Numbered from the stretch's first letter, positions 7,709 through 16,106 are shown. The stretch is DNA of 25,986 nt from an uncultured Ruminococcus sp. (GCA_902766115.1 CACXCL010000223.1:1-25986); one strand, 5' to 3'. Notes: a model not told the origin generated them from the letters alone. A program made the numbers and translations.

Positions 7709-9388
7709 ATGATCAAGTGTCTGTATATAAAAAACGTTGCCGTTGCAAAAGACGTGGAGATCGATTTCTATCCCGGTTTTACCGCCATCACGGGCGAGAC
7801 CGGGTCCGGAAAGACCGTCATGGTCGACACACTCGGTCTCATTGCGGGCTCAAAATCATCGCGTGAGATGATCAGAAGCGGAGAAAAGACCGCTTTGGTT
7901 TCCGCTGTCTTTTCCGGCATTCCCGATTCTCCCGAATATGAAGATTTCTCATCGGACGAAAACGGCGATATTATTGTTTCACGGTCTTTTACCTCGGATT
8001 CGAGGTCTTCGCTCAAGGTCAACGGGAAACCCGTATCGATTTCAGAACTCAAAAGGTTCGCCCCGCGCCTTCTCGGGATAAGCTCCCAGAGCGAGAAGGA
8101 ATACCTGAACGACAGGAAAACTCTCACAGGCGTTCTTGATTCCTACGCAGGAAACGGTGAGCTCCTGTCGTCTTTCACGGAACAGTATGACGCCCTTTGC
8201 GCGCTTAAAGAACAACTTGCGACCCTGAACGAGAGCATGCGCGAAAAAGGCATGCTGACGGACATTCTGACATATCAGATAAAAGAGATCGATTCAGCGA
8301 AGCTATCCTCGGATGAAGATGTGGAAAAGCTTCTACGACTGCGCGATAAGATAAAGAATTTTGAAAAGGTCGCCAAATATCAGAAACTTGTCTCGAGAGC
8401 GTTGAGCAACGAGGAAGGCGGAGCGTCGTATCTCGTTGACAGAGCATCCGCCGCTGTTTCAAAACTCAGCGGAGTCGTGGGAGAATCCGACGATATCGTC
8501 GCGCGGCTTACAGAAATAAGATTTGAGCTGCTTGATATTTCGGAGCGTGTCAGACAGGAAGCGGACGTGGATGAGATAGAGGATCCGGAAAAACAGCTCA
8601 ACATTATCGAATCAAGGCTTTCACATATCGAAAAGCTGAAAAAGAAGTACGGAGCCACGGTCGGGGAGATCCTGAAATTCAGAGATGATGCGGCGTCTCG
8701 CCTCTCGTCCATCGAAGAGGGCGATGAGGCGATAAAGTCACTTGAGAAACAAATCAGGGAGCAGACAGAAAAAACCGCTGTTCTCGCCGGGGAGCTCACG
8801 ACTGCAAGAAAAGATGCGGCGGAACGTCTCGGCAGGGAGATGACTGAATCTTTAAAACAACTCGACATGCCGAAGGTACGCTTTACCGTCGCTGTGAACC
8901 CGCTCAAATCATCAGACGGGAACCGTTTTTCACCCACGGGAGCCGATGAGGTGGATTTCCTGATCGCGACGAACCCGGGCGAACCGCTCCAGCCTATCTC
9001 AACGGTTGCGTCCGGCGGAGAGATGTCACGCGTTCTCCTCGCCCTGAAATGTTCGGTAAACGACAGAAACGGCGCGCCGACAATGATTTTCGACGAGATC
9101 GACTCTGGTGTATCCGGCGGAACCGCCGAGCGGATCGGTCTCATGATGCGCGAGCTGTCAAAACGGGTGCAGGTCATTTGCGTCACTCACTCCCCTCAAC
9201 TCGCGTCCATTGCCGATCATCATCTTCTCATAAAAAAGAGCGAGGTCGACGGAAGGAGCGAGAGTACGGTAAGAGAACTCTCCGGCAAGGAAAGAACAGA
9301 TGAGATCGCCAGGATCATCGGCGGTATCAAAGTGACAGAGAAACAAATAGCCGCAGCGGGAGAAATGCTTCTTCGCCACGGCAAATAA
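7709..9388 (+). CDS. recN: DNA repair protein RecN
   Basis: A 559-residue SMC-like ATPase of normal RecN length. The Walker A motif is GETGSGKT (29-36). A long, charged coiled-coil region follows (about residues 155-370), then the ABC signature in VASGGEMSRVLLALK and Walker B in MIFDEIDSGVSGGTA, ending with VTHSPQLASIADHH. RecN acts early at DNA double-strand breaks and helps hold ends together. The ATG at 7709 has GGGAG about nine bases upstream. It closes the conserved argR-recN pair. I saw no Gram-positive LexA box (GAAC-N4-GTTC) just upstream, so SOS control is not evident here. Confidence 0.96.
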   Translation: MIKCLYIKNVAVAKDVEIDFYPGFTAITGETGSGKTVMVDTLGLIAGSKSSREMIRSGEKTALVSAVFSGIPDSPEYEDFSSDENGDIIVSRSFTSDSRSSLKVNGKPVSISELKRFAPRLLGISSQSEKEYLNDRKTLTGVLDSYAGNGELLSSFTEQYDALCALKEQLATLNESMREKGMLTDILTYQIKEIDSAKLSSDEDVEKLLRLRDKIKNFEKVAKYQKLVSRALSNEEGGASYLVDRASAAVSKLSGVVGESDDIVARLTEIRFELLDISERVRQEADVDEIEDPEKQLNIIESRLSHIEKLKKKYGATVGEILKFRDDAASRLSSIEEGDEAIKSLEKQIREQTEKTAVLAGELTTARKDAAERLGREMTESLKQLDMPKVRFTVAVNPLKSSDGNRFSPTGADEVDFLIATNPGEPLQPISTVASGGEMSRVLLALKCSVNDRNGAPTMIFDEIDSGVSGGTAERIGLMMRELSKRVQVICVTHSPQLASIADHHLLIKKSEVDGRSESTVRELSGKERTDEIARIIGGIKVTEKQIAAAGEMLLRHGK

Positions 9389-9402
9389 AAGGCATACATT
9401 TT

Positions 9403-9439
9403 AAAGGAGGATACGGTTTAGACCGTAGCAAAAAAAATG
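9403..9439 (+). promoter_or_regulatory. tyrS ribosome binding site separated from the start codon by a hairpin
   Basis: A strong Shine-Dalgarno AAAGGAGG spans 9403-9410, yet the tyrS ATG is at 9437, 26 bases after its last base. Between them TACGGT (9412-9417), loop TTAG (9418-9421) and ACCGTA (9422-9427) form a perfect 6-bp hairpin. Removing these 16 bases leaves 10 bases between site and start, a workable distance. No ATG, GTG or TTG lies at a normal distance from the site, and an in-frame TAG at 9419 rules out a longer TyrRS. Confidence 0.7.
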
Positions 9440-10675
9440 AGCAAAGGATTATTTGAAGAATTCAGAGACCGGGGTATGATTGCTCAGGTAACGGATGAAG
9501 ATGCCGTAAGACATCTTCTGAACGATGAAAAAGCGACGTTTTATATAGGGTTTGATCCCACTGCCGACAGCCTTCATATCGGTCATTTTATCCAGATGAA
9601 GGTCATGGCTCACATGCAGCGTGCGGGCCACCGCCCGATAGCTGTATTCGGCGGTGGAACCGCAAAAGTAGGCGATCCGTCCGGCAAGAATTCCATGAGA
9701 CGCATGATGTCTCAGGAGGAGATCAATTCGAATATTGAGAAATTCAAAGTACAGATGTCGAAATTCATCGACATTTCCGACGGAAAAGCCATATTCGTAA
9801 GCAACGGCGACTGGCTCGACGATCTGAACTATATCGAGTTTCTCAGGGATATAGGTCCGCATTTTACCGTGAACAGGATGCTTGCCGCCGAATGCTACAA
9901 GGCGAGAATGGAAACCGGACTTACGTTCCTCGAATTCAATTACATGATCATGCAGAGCTACGATTTCTACAAGCTCCACAACGACTACGGATGCAAGCTG
10001 GAACTTGGCGGCGACGATCAGTGGTCCAACATCATAGGCGGCGTTGAGCTTATCAGACGAAAGACCGGCGACGAAGTGTACGGATTGACCTTCAAGCTTC
10101 TTCTCAATCACGAGGGGAAAAAGATGGGTAAGACCGAGAGCGGAGCGGTGTGGCTTGATCCGGAGAAGACCTCTCCTTATGATTTCTACCAGTACTGGCG
10201 TAATATCGATGACGCCGACGTCATAAACTGCATGAAAATGCTGACGTTCATGGATCTTGACGAGATCGCCGGGTACGAAAAACTTGAAGGAAGCGAGATC
10301 AACAAGGCCAAGGAAAGACTCGCATACGAAGTAACAGCCATAATTCACGGCAAAGAAGAAGCCGACAAATGCGCAGCTGCCGCAAAATCCGTATTCGGAG
10401 GCGGTGGAGTATCAGCGGATATGCCGACGACGGAACTCGATCTTTCATCCTTTACCGACGGAGAGATCTCGGTGATCGATCTGCTCACGGTTTCCGGCCT
10501 TGCTCCCTCAAAAGGGGAGGCGCGGCGGCTTATCAGTCAGGGGGGCGTGGTCGTTAATAATGAGAAAGTCCCCGCCTTCGACTTCAAAGTATCAAAGAAA
10601 CTCTTTGAGTCTGAAAACGGAGTTATAGTCAAAAAAGGAAAGAAAACGTATCACAGGTTCATTCTGCCTGTGTAA
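9437..10675 (+). CDS. tyrS: Tyrosyl-tRNA synthetase
   Basis: A 412-residue class I aminoacyl-tRNA synthetase that charges tRNA-Tyr with tyrosine using ATP. The HIGH motif is HIGH at 47-50 in FDPTADSLHIGHF. The KMSKS counterpart is KMGKT (229-233), a usual variant for TyrRS. GGGTAKVGDPSGK is also typical, and a C-terminal S4 RNA-binding domain spans about 345-405 with SKGEARRLISQGGVVVNN. The start is fixed by an in-frame stop at 9419. The gene is 48 bases after recN, without a visible promoter or T-box leader, so it may be read from the nusB operon. Translation initiation seems to depend on the hairpin-spaced ribosome binding site upstream. Confidence 0.96.
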   Translation: MSKGLFEEFRDRGMIAQVTDEDAVRHLLNDEKATFYIGFDPTADSLHIGHFIQMKVMAHMQRAGHRPIAVFGGGTAKVGDPSGKNSMRRMMSQEEINSNIEKFKVQMSKFIDISDGKAIFVSNGDWLDDLNYIEFLRDIGPHFTVNRMLAAECYKARMETGLTFLEFNYMIMQSYDFYKLHNDYGCKLELGGDDQWSNIIGGVELIRRKTGDEVYGLTFKLLLNHEGKKMGKTESGAVWLDPEKTSPYDFYQYWRNIDDADVINCMKMLTFMDLDEIAGYEKLEGSEINKAKERLAYEVTAIIHGKEEADKCAAAAKSVFGGGGVSADMPTTELDLSSFTDGEISVIDLLTVSGLAPSKGEARRLISQGGVVVNNEKVPAFDFKVSKKLFESENGVIVKKGKKTYHRFILPV

Positions 10676-10677
10676 TA

Positions 10678-10742
10678 CCGGAGAGCCGGTTTGTATTTCC
10701 CGGGAAATGACGGATCTATCGGGAAATTCTCCGGCTCCTTTT
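10678..10742 (+). terminator. Compound hairpin after tyrS, probable terminator
   Basis: The outer stem GAGCCGG (10683-10689) pairs with CCGGCTC (10731-10737), and the inner stem TTTCCCG (10696-10702) pairs with CGGGAAA (10720-10726). The sequence continues CTTTTCC, a weak T run. An alternative outer pairing, CCGGAGA (10678-10684) with TCTCCGG (10728-10734), excludes the first. It is likely a terminator, but the short T tract leaves partial read-through or attenuation possible. Confidence 0.55.
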
Positions 10743-10767
10743 CCGGTTTATATTTCAATGCGGAGCT

Positions 10768-10793
10768 GGGCGACATAATTTAACGCCCGTTTT
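10768..10793 (+). terminator. Small hairpin with short T run directly before murB
   Basis: GGGCG (10768-10772) pairs with CGCCC (10784-10788) around an 11-base AT-rich loop, followed by GTTTT and then the murB start at 10795. The stem is only 5 bp and the T run four bases, so it could be a weak terminator or a structure that affects murB translation. Confidence 0.3.
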
Positions 10794-10794
10794 A

Positions 10795-11727
10795 ATGATG
10801 AATATTGATCGAAGTGTTTTATTGAAAATATTTACCGGCTTCAACGAAAGAGCCGGTGAAGAACTGATAACGTGGAAGCTTGACGAACCGATGCGTAAGC
10901 ATACGACGTTCCGTATAGGCGGGCCCGCGTCGATCTTTGTCAGTGTCAAGACCCCCGGGGCGCTGAGAGAGGTCATAAGTATCCTCCGGACGAATGACGT
11001 CAGGATGTTTATCCTCGGCAGAGGAAGCAACTTGCTTTTTTCGGATAAAGGTTATGACGGGGCAGTCGTATCTCTCGCATTGCTTGACAAGATCTCAGTT
11101 GAAGCCGAGATTCTGACCGCTCAAGCGGGAGCGCTGGTCACAAACGCCGCGAAAAAAGCCCTCGAGTCATCGCTTACCGGAATGGAATTCCTGTACGGAA
11201 TACCCGGGACCTGCGGCGGCGGCGTCTTTATGAACGCCGGCGCATACGGCGGAGAAATGGCTGATATTGTAAAAGAGACGGAGTATCTTGATCTTCACGA
11301 TCTTGAGATCAGGTCCATATCGAATGAAGAGCATCATTTCGGCTATAGACAGTCGATTTTCAGAGATGGCGGGCGAGTGATACTTCAAACGTCTTTTTGT
11401 CTCAGAAAAGGCGAAGTTGCTCAGATCGGGAACGAAATGAAGGAACTCATGAAGAAAAGACTTTCGAAACAGCCTCTCGAGTATCCCAGCGCAGGCAGCG
11501 TGTTCAAAAGATGCGAGGGAAGATTTACGGGAAAAATGATAGAAGAGGCGGGACTCAAGGGAAAGAGCGTCGGAGGAGCGCAGATCTCCGAAAAACACGC
11601 GGGATTTATCGTAAATACCGGAGACGCCACCGCGTCCGACGTGCTTGAACTGATAGAGATTGTCAGATCCACCGTTTTGCGCACTCACGGAGCAAATCTC
11701 GAGTGCGAATTGATATACGTTGAGTAA
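10795..11727 (+). CDS. murB: UDP-N-acetylenolpyruvoylglucosamine reductase
   Basis: A 310-residue FAD enzyme that reduces UDP-GlcNAc-enolpyruvate with NADPH to UDP-MurNAc, the second committed step of peptidoglycan synthesis in the cytoplasm. Visible motifs are KHTTFRIGGPA (35-45), ILGRGSNLL, GIPGTCGGG followed by MNAGAYGGE (135-154), YRQSIFR, and PSAGSVFKR with the catalytic Ser. The layout is that of type IIa MurB. Two ATG codons overlap at 10795 and 10798, and neither has a recognisable Shine-Dalgarno; a small hairpin ends just upstream. The N-terminal region before KHTTFRIGG has the usual length, so this start is plausible. It is followed at once by whiA. Confidence 0.94.
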   Translation: MMNIDRSVLLKIFTGFNERAGEELITWKLDEPMRKHTTFRIGGPASIFVSVKTPGALREVISILRTNDVRMFILGRGSNLLFSDKGYDGAVVSLALLDKISVEAEILTAQAGALVTNAAKKALESSLTGMEFLYGIPGTCGGGVFMNAGAYGGEMADIVKETEYLDLHDLEIRSISNEEHHFGYRQSIFRDGGRVILQTSFCLRKGEVAQIGNEMKELMKKRLSKQPLEYPSAGSVFKRCEGRFTGKMIEEAGLKGKSVGGAQISEKHAGFIVNTGDATASDVLELIEIVRSTVLRTHGANLECELIYVE

Positions 11728-11728
11728 A

Positions 11729-12469
11729 ATGAACAGAATATCTTATTGTGCAAATGTAAAAAATGAAATACGTTCGCATTTGCCTAAGAAGAAATGCTGC
11801 GCCAGGACTTTTGTGTCGTCCATGAAAGTGCTTGACGACGATATGCGTTCGCCGAATGACGTAGGGTCCCTGAGAGCAATATTGAAATGCGACAGCTGCA
11901 TAATCGAGCTTTTGAAAGCCGTTTTCGTCTCTTACGGGTCTTTTCCTGATCCGAGCAAGGAACTTCAACTTGAATTTGTCACAAAAAATGACTGGGAAGC
12001 GGATTTTGTGTCCTCACTTCTTGAAGAGACGGGATTTACGCCGAAAAAAGCCAGGAGACGCGGTCTGTTTATCCTGTATTTCAAGGACGGAGAGATCATC
12101 GAAGACATTTTTGCAAAAATGGGGCTCAATTCCGTCGTTTTCGACATAATCAACAGAAGGATAATGGGCGAGATCCGCAACAATGCAAACAGGATGGTCA
12201 ATTCAGAGACAGCCAACATGCAGAAATCCGTTAAGGCCTCCGCCAAGTATTTGCCTGCGATCAAAGAACTTGACGCAAGAGGTATGCTGAGATCCCTCCC
12301 TCCGGAACTGTATGAGGCCGCGAAGCTTCGCGCCGAATTTCCGGACGCGCCTCTTTCCGATCTCGCGAGAAAGACGTCTCCGCCCGTTTCAAAATCGGGC
12401 TTGCTTCACAGGCTGGACAGGATACTTTCCATAGCCGAAAAAATCAATGACCGGGGAGAAAACGATTAA
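11729..12469 (+). CDS. whiA: WhiA-family DNA-binding regulator, short form
   Basis: A 246-residue WhiA homologue. The C-terminal half is unmistakable: NRRIMGEIRNNANRMVNSE, then AIKELDARGMLRSLPPELYEAAKLR and SKSGLLHRLDRILSIAEKI, matching the WhiA helix-turn-helix domain. WhiA is needed for sporulation septation in Streptomyces and affects cell division in Bacillus. Usual WhiA proteins have about 300-330 residues with two LAGLIDADG-like halves. Here the first conserved CC (23-24) is followed only about 30 residues later by the CDSC block of the second half (54-57), so most of the first half seems absent. ATG 11729 lies one base after the murB stop; a TTG at 11720 would add three residues. Neither has a clear ribosome binding site, which suggests coupling to murB. 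Confidence 0.88.
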   Translation: MNRISYCANVKNEIRSHLPKKKCCARTFVSSMKVLDDDMRSPNDVGSLRAILKCDSCIIELLKAVFVSYGSFPDPSKELQLEFVTKNDWEADFVSSLLEETGFTPKKARRRGLFILYFKDGEIIEDIFAKMGLNSVVFDIINRRIMGEIRNNANRMVNSETANMQKSVKASAKYLPAIKELDARGMLRSLPPELYEAAKLRAEFPDAPLSDLARKTSPPVSKSGLLHRLDRILSIAEKINDRGEND

Positions 12470-12470
12470 A

Positions 12471-15400
12471 ATGGCTCAAAGATTCGTTCATCTTCATCTG
12501 CACAGCGAATACAGTCTCCTCGACGGTGCCTGCCGCATCGCCGATATTCCCGCTGTTGCCTCTGAGATGGGCCACGACGCCGTTGCGATCACCGATCACG
12601 GCGTAATGTACGGCGTGATCGATTTTTATAAAAGCTGCAAAAAAGCCGGGATCAAGCCGATCATCGGCTGTGAATTCTACGTCGCTCCCGATTCCCGCTT
12701 CGAAAAAGACAGGTCTTTCGGTAAGAATAACCATCTCATTCTCCTTGCTAAAAATATGACGGGGTATCACAATCTCATGATACTCGATTCCAAAGCTTTT
12801 ACAGAGGGGTTTTATTCAAAGCCACGCATTGATCTTGAACTTCTCAAGGAACACTCGGATGGGCTCGTATGTCTGTCTGCATGCCTTGCGGGGTATATAC
12901 CACGGGCGATAATCGCCGGTGACTACAACGGGGCAGAGCAATACGCAAGAGAATTGCTCTCGATTTTCGGGGAGGGAAATTTTTACCTTGAACTCCAGGA
13001 TCACGGACTCCCGGATCAGCAGGTTGTAAACGAAGCTCTGAGGACAATGTCGCGGCGATGCAATATTCCCATGGTCGCAACCAACGACGTTCACTACCTG
13101 AGAAAACAGGACTGTGAAGCTCAGGCGATCCTTATGTGTATACAGACCAACAGCGTCATAACCGACGGACGTCCCGTAGGCTTTGAGACAGATGAGTTCT
13201 ACTACAAAAGCACGGAGGAAATGGAGGAGCTGTTCTCGGATTATGAGGGCGCGATCGAAAATACGGCAAAAATCGCCGATATGTGTTCGCTCGACTTCGA
13301 GTTCGGCAATGTCGTTCTCCCCCGTTTCAAGCCGGACGACGGTTCCGATCCCGCGGTTTATCTCCGTGCGCTCGCCGAGAGCGGTTTAAAGAAGAAGATT
13401 GACGAAGGGCACATAAAATACGACAAAGAACACTCGGAAAAGACGTATCGGGAACGAATCGATTATGAGCTCGGCGTCATACACTCCATGGGTTACGATG
13501 AGTATTATCTGATTGTGTGGGATTTTGTCAGTTTTGCAAAAAACAGCGGCATACCCGTCGGTCCCGGCAGAGGTTCCGGCGCCGGAAGCCTTGTGGCGTA
13601 TCTGATCGGTATCACCGACGTCGATCCTATCGTATTTGATCTGATTTTCGAGAGATTCCTCAACCCCGAACGCGTAAGCATGCCCGATTTCGACATAGAT
13701 TTCTGTTATGACAGGCGCGACGAGGTCATATCCTACGTTCAGGAAAAATACGGTTCCGACAGAGTATGCCAGATAATCACTTTCGGTACAATGGCTGCGA
13801 GAGCGGCTGTCCGCGACGTCGGCCGCGCGCTCGGTATGCCTTATTCCAGAGTTGATCAGGTTGCAAAGGAAATCCCGAAGGACCTCGACATTACGCTTGA
13901 AAAGGCTGTCGGATCCAGCGCAGAGCTCAGGAAACTGATAGAAGAAGACCCGGAAATCAAAAAACTGATCGATACCGCTATGCTTCTTGAGGGCATGCCG
14001 CGTCACGCGTCCACTCACGCGGCGGGTGTTGTCATCACCGACAAGCCTCTGACGGACTACGTCCCTTTGGCAACAAACAGCGGTTCTGTCGTAACTCAGT
14101 TTACCATGGACGTTGTGGTAAACGATCTCGGACTTCTGAAATTCGATTTTCTGGCGCTCAGGTATCTCACGATCATCCACGACGCGGAAGAGACCGTCAG
14201 GAAGACAGACCCGTCTTTCGATCTTTCCATGGTCGATATCAATGACCCCCCCACTTACGATCTGATCTCCTCGGGAGAAACAGACGGGGTCTTTCAGCTT
14301 GAATCCCGGGGCATGAGAAATATGCTCACACAGCTCAGACCCGAATCCATAAGCGATGTTATCGCCGCCATCGCGTTGTACAGACCCGGTCCCATGGATT
14401 CCATCCCGCGATATATTGAAGCCCGACACGATAAAAGCGTTGTAAAGTATAAGATCCCCGCGATAGAGGGTATACTCAAATCAACGTACGGGTGCATCGT
14501 TTATCAGGAACAGGTCATGCAGATTTTCCGTGAAATCGCAGGATATTCTTTCGGTCACGCAGATATTGTACGCCGCGCGATCGCGAAGAAAAAAGCGGAC
14601 GTTCTTGAGAGTGAGCACGATGCATTCCTGAACGGTGCCATGGAGAGAGGGGCATCGCGCGAGGACGCCGACGAGTTGTTCAACGATATAGTGAGTTTTG
14701 CGAATTACGCCTTCAACAAATCTCACGCCGCGGCGTATGCGGTGCTGTCGTTCAGAACGGCATATCTCAAATGCCACTACCCCCTTGAATACTACTGCGC
14801 GCTTCTTACGTCTGTTCTTGGTTCCCCGGATAAGATCGCCGAATATATAACTTCGCTCGGCAAGAGGGGAATAAGCGTTCTTCCGCCTGATATAAACGAG
14901 AGTTTCAGCGGTTTTTCGGTTGAGAAAGGGAAGATCCGGTTCGGCCTCACTGCGCTGAGAAACGTCGGAGAACAGTATATCAAGGGTATCGTGGCGGAAA
15001 GAGTTGCCGGAGGCCCGTTCCGGGATTTTGACGACTTTCTTACCAGGACCGAATCTCTGAATACGAACAAACGGCAGCTTGAATCGCTCATCAAATCCGG
15101 TTCCCTTGATTCGCTGGGGACAAAAAGAAGTCAGTTACTTGCAGTTTACGAAAAAGTACTCGATATTCATTCTTCAAAGAAACCCGACGGACAAATGGAC
15201 CTGTTTTCTTCACTGTCGGAAGAAGACGATAAAGTCATGCCGAAAATGACGTTTCCGGATATACCCGAGTTTTCGGCAAGAGAGAAAATGAATCTGGAAA
15301 AGGAAAGCTCCGGAATGTATCTTTCGGGACACATTCTTGACGATTATTCCGAAAATATCGACGCCGTCTCTCACGTTGACATCGTATTTATCAAAGAATC

Positions 15401-16010
15401 GGCGCCCGATTCCGACAGACCTGAGGCGGGGGATCACGTGCTTCGCGACAAACAGCGGTTGACTGTAGTCGGTTCTGTCACGGGACGAACGGTCAAGACG
15501 ACCAGAAACGGAGATCCGATGGCGTTCGTCAAGCTTGAAGACAAAACCGGAGAAATAGAGCTTATCTGTTTCAGCGATACTCTTGAACGGTACGGTTATC
15601 TTCTGACAAACAACAGCGCCGTCGTCGTTCGGGGAGCTGTCAATTTCAGGGAAGATTCCGACCCCAAAATCGTGGTGAATGAGGTCTCCGTTCTGGAGAC
15701 GAACGACCGCTTTGAAAAAAAAGCCGTCCATGCAGAAGCTCCGCGAGCAGTCGCCGCAAGGATGCGGACCGTATTTTTGAGGATAGAGTCAAAAGACGAT
15801 CCGGTATGGAAAAGAGCGCAGGCTTTTTTGAGCATTTTCCCGGGAAAAGCCCCGGTCATCATTTACGATAAGTCATGCGGAAAGTATGATAAGGAACACG
15901 TCTTGACCCTTGACGCCACCGATTTTGCCATATCGGAGCTGCGCTCCATCCTCGGAGAAGAAAACGTTGTCCTTAAAACAACAGAGAAAAGTCAGCAGAA
16001 CAGTTTTTGA
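12471..16010 (+). CDS. dnaE: DNA polymerase III subunit alpha (DnaE)
   Basis: A 1179-residue C-family replicative polymerase. The N-terminal PHP domain begins FVHLHLHSEYSLLDG, with its metal-site histidines kept. The polymerase core has GPGRGSGAGSLVAYL and PDFDIDF with catalytic Asp406 and Asp408. Tandem helix-hairpin-helix sequence lies around ISVLPPDINES, and an OB-fold occupies about 995-1075 (LTVVGSVTGR to KIVVNEVSVLE). The domain order PHP-polymerase-HhH-OB fits DnaE and not the Gram-positive PolC, which carries an inserted exonuclease. ATG 12471 lies one base after the whiA stop, with GGGGAG about 13 bases upstream inside whiA; an ATG at 12447 would add eight unconserved residues. Confidence 0.96.
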   Translation: MAQRFVHLHLHSEYSLLDGACRIADIPAVASEMGHDAVAITDHGVMYGVIDFYKSCKKAGIKPIIGCEFYVAPDSRFEKDRSFGKNNHLILLAKNMTGYHNLMILDSKAFTEGFYSKPRIDLELLKEHSDGLVCLSACLAGYIPRAIIAGDYNGAEQYARELLSIFGEGNFYLELQDHGLPDQQVVNEALRTMSRRCNIPMVATNDVHYLRKQDCEAQAILMCIQTNSVITDGRPVGFETDEFYYKSTEEMEELFSDYEGAIENTAKIADMCSLDFEFGNVVLPRFKPDDGSDPAVYLRALAESGLKKKIDEGHIKYDKEHSEKTYRERIDYELGVIHSMGYDEYYLIVWDFVSFAKNSGIPVGPGRGSGAGSLVAYLIGITDVDPIVFDLIFERFLNPERVSMPDFDIDFCYDRRDEVISYVQEKYGSDRVCQIITFGTMAARAAVRDVGRALGMPYSRVDQVAKEIPKDLDITLEKAVGSSAELRKLIEEDPEIKKLIDTAMLLEGMPRHASTHAAGVVITDKPLTDYVPLATNSGSVVTQFTMDVVVNDLGLLKFDFLALRYLTIIHDAEETVRKTDPSFDLSMVDINDPPTYDLISSGETDGVFQLESRGMRNMLTQLRPESISDVIAAIALYRPGPMDSIPRYIEARHDKSVVKYKIPAIEGILKSTYGCIVYQEQVMQIFREIAGYSFGHADIVRRAIAKKKADVLESEHDAFLNGAMERGASREDADELFNDIVSFANYAFNKSHAAAYAVLSFRTAYLKCHYPLEYYCALLTSVLGSPDKIAEYITSLGKRGISVLPPDINESFSGFSVEKGKIRFGLTALRNVGEQYIKGIVAERVAGGPFRDFDDFLTRTESLNTNKRQLESLIKSGSLDSLGTKRSQLLAVYEKVLDIHSSKKPDGQMDLFSSLSEEDDKVMPKMTFPDIPEFSAREKMNLEKESSGMYLSGHILDDYSENIDAVSHVDIVFIKESAPDSDRPEAGDHVLRDKQRLTVVGSVTGRTVKTTRNGDPMAFVKLEDKTGEIELICFSDTLERYGYLLTNNSAVVVRGAVNFREDSDPKIVVNEVSVLETNDRFEKKAVHAEAPRAVAARMRTVFLRIESKDDPVWKRAQAFLSIFPGKAPVIIYDKSCGKYDKEHVLTLDATDFAISELRSILGEENVVLKTTEKSQQNSF

Positions 16011-16024
16011 GAAATATCCCCTCG

Positions 16025-16056
16025 TTTACAATTTGTTAACATATTTGGTGTATAAT
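16025..16056 (+). promoter_or_regulatory. Probable sigma-A promoter of the penicillin-binding protein gene
   Basis: TATAAT (16051-16056) is a perfect -10 box, preceded directly by TG. The best -35 candidate is TTTACA (16025-16030), but the spacer is 20 bases; ACAATT (16028-16033) gives 17 bases with a poorer match. An 8-bp palindrome TGTTAACA (16034-16041) lies in the spacer. The position between dnaE and an independent gene supports a promoter here. Confidence 0.55.
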
Positions 16057-16063
16057 GAACTTT

Positions 16064-16085
16064 CAAGGTTTTTGAATCAACCTTG
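16064..16085 (+). promoter_or_regulatory. Stem-loop at the predicted 5' end of the PBP mRNA
   Basis: CAAGGTT (16064-16070) and AACCTTG (16079-16085) form a perfect 7-bp stem around TTTGAATC. With the -10 box at 16051-16056, transcription should begin near 16063, so the message would open with this hairpin, six bases ahead of the AAGGAGG ribosome binding site. Confidence 0.55.
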
Positions 16086-16106
16086 CATGAAAGGAGGAAA
16101 CTTTTC

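Noticed and set aside
9653..9663. GGTGGAACCGC, which resembles the conserved T-box antiterminator motif
   Set aside because: It lies inside tyrS and encodes the conserved GGGTAKVGDPSG region of TyrRS; no leader RNA or terminator surrounds it.
9449..10348. Open frame on the minus strand (299 codons) opposite tyrS
   Set aside because: Shadow of a well-supported synthetase gene, without motifs of its own.
13386..14429. Long open frame on the minus strand (347 codons) opposite dnaE
   Set aside because: Same reason: it shadows the catalytic region of dnaE and shows no family motif or ribosome binding site.
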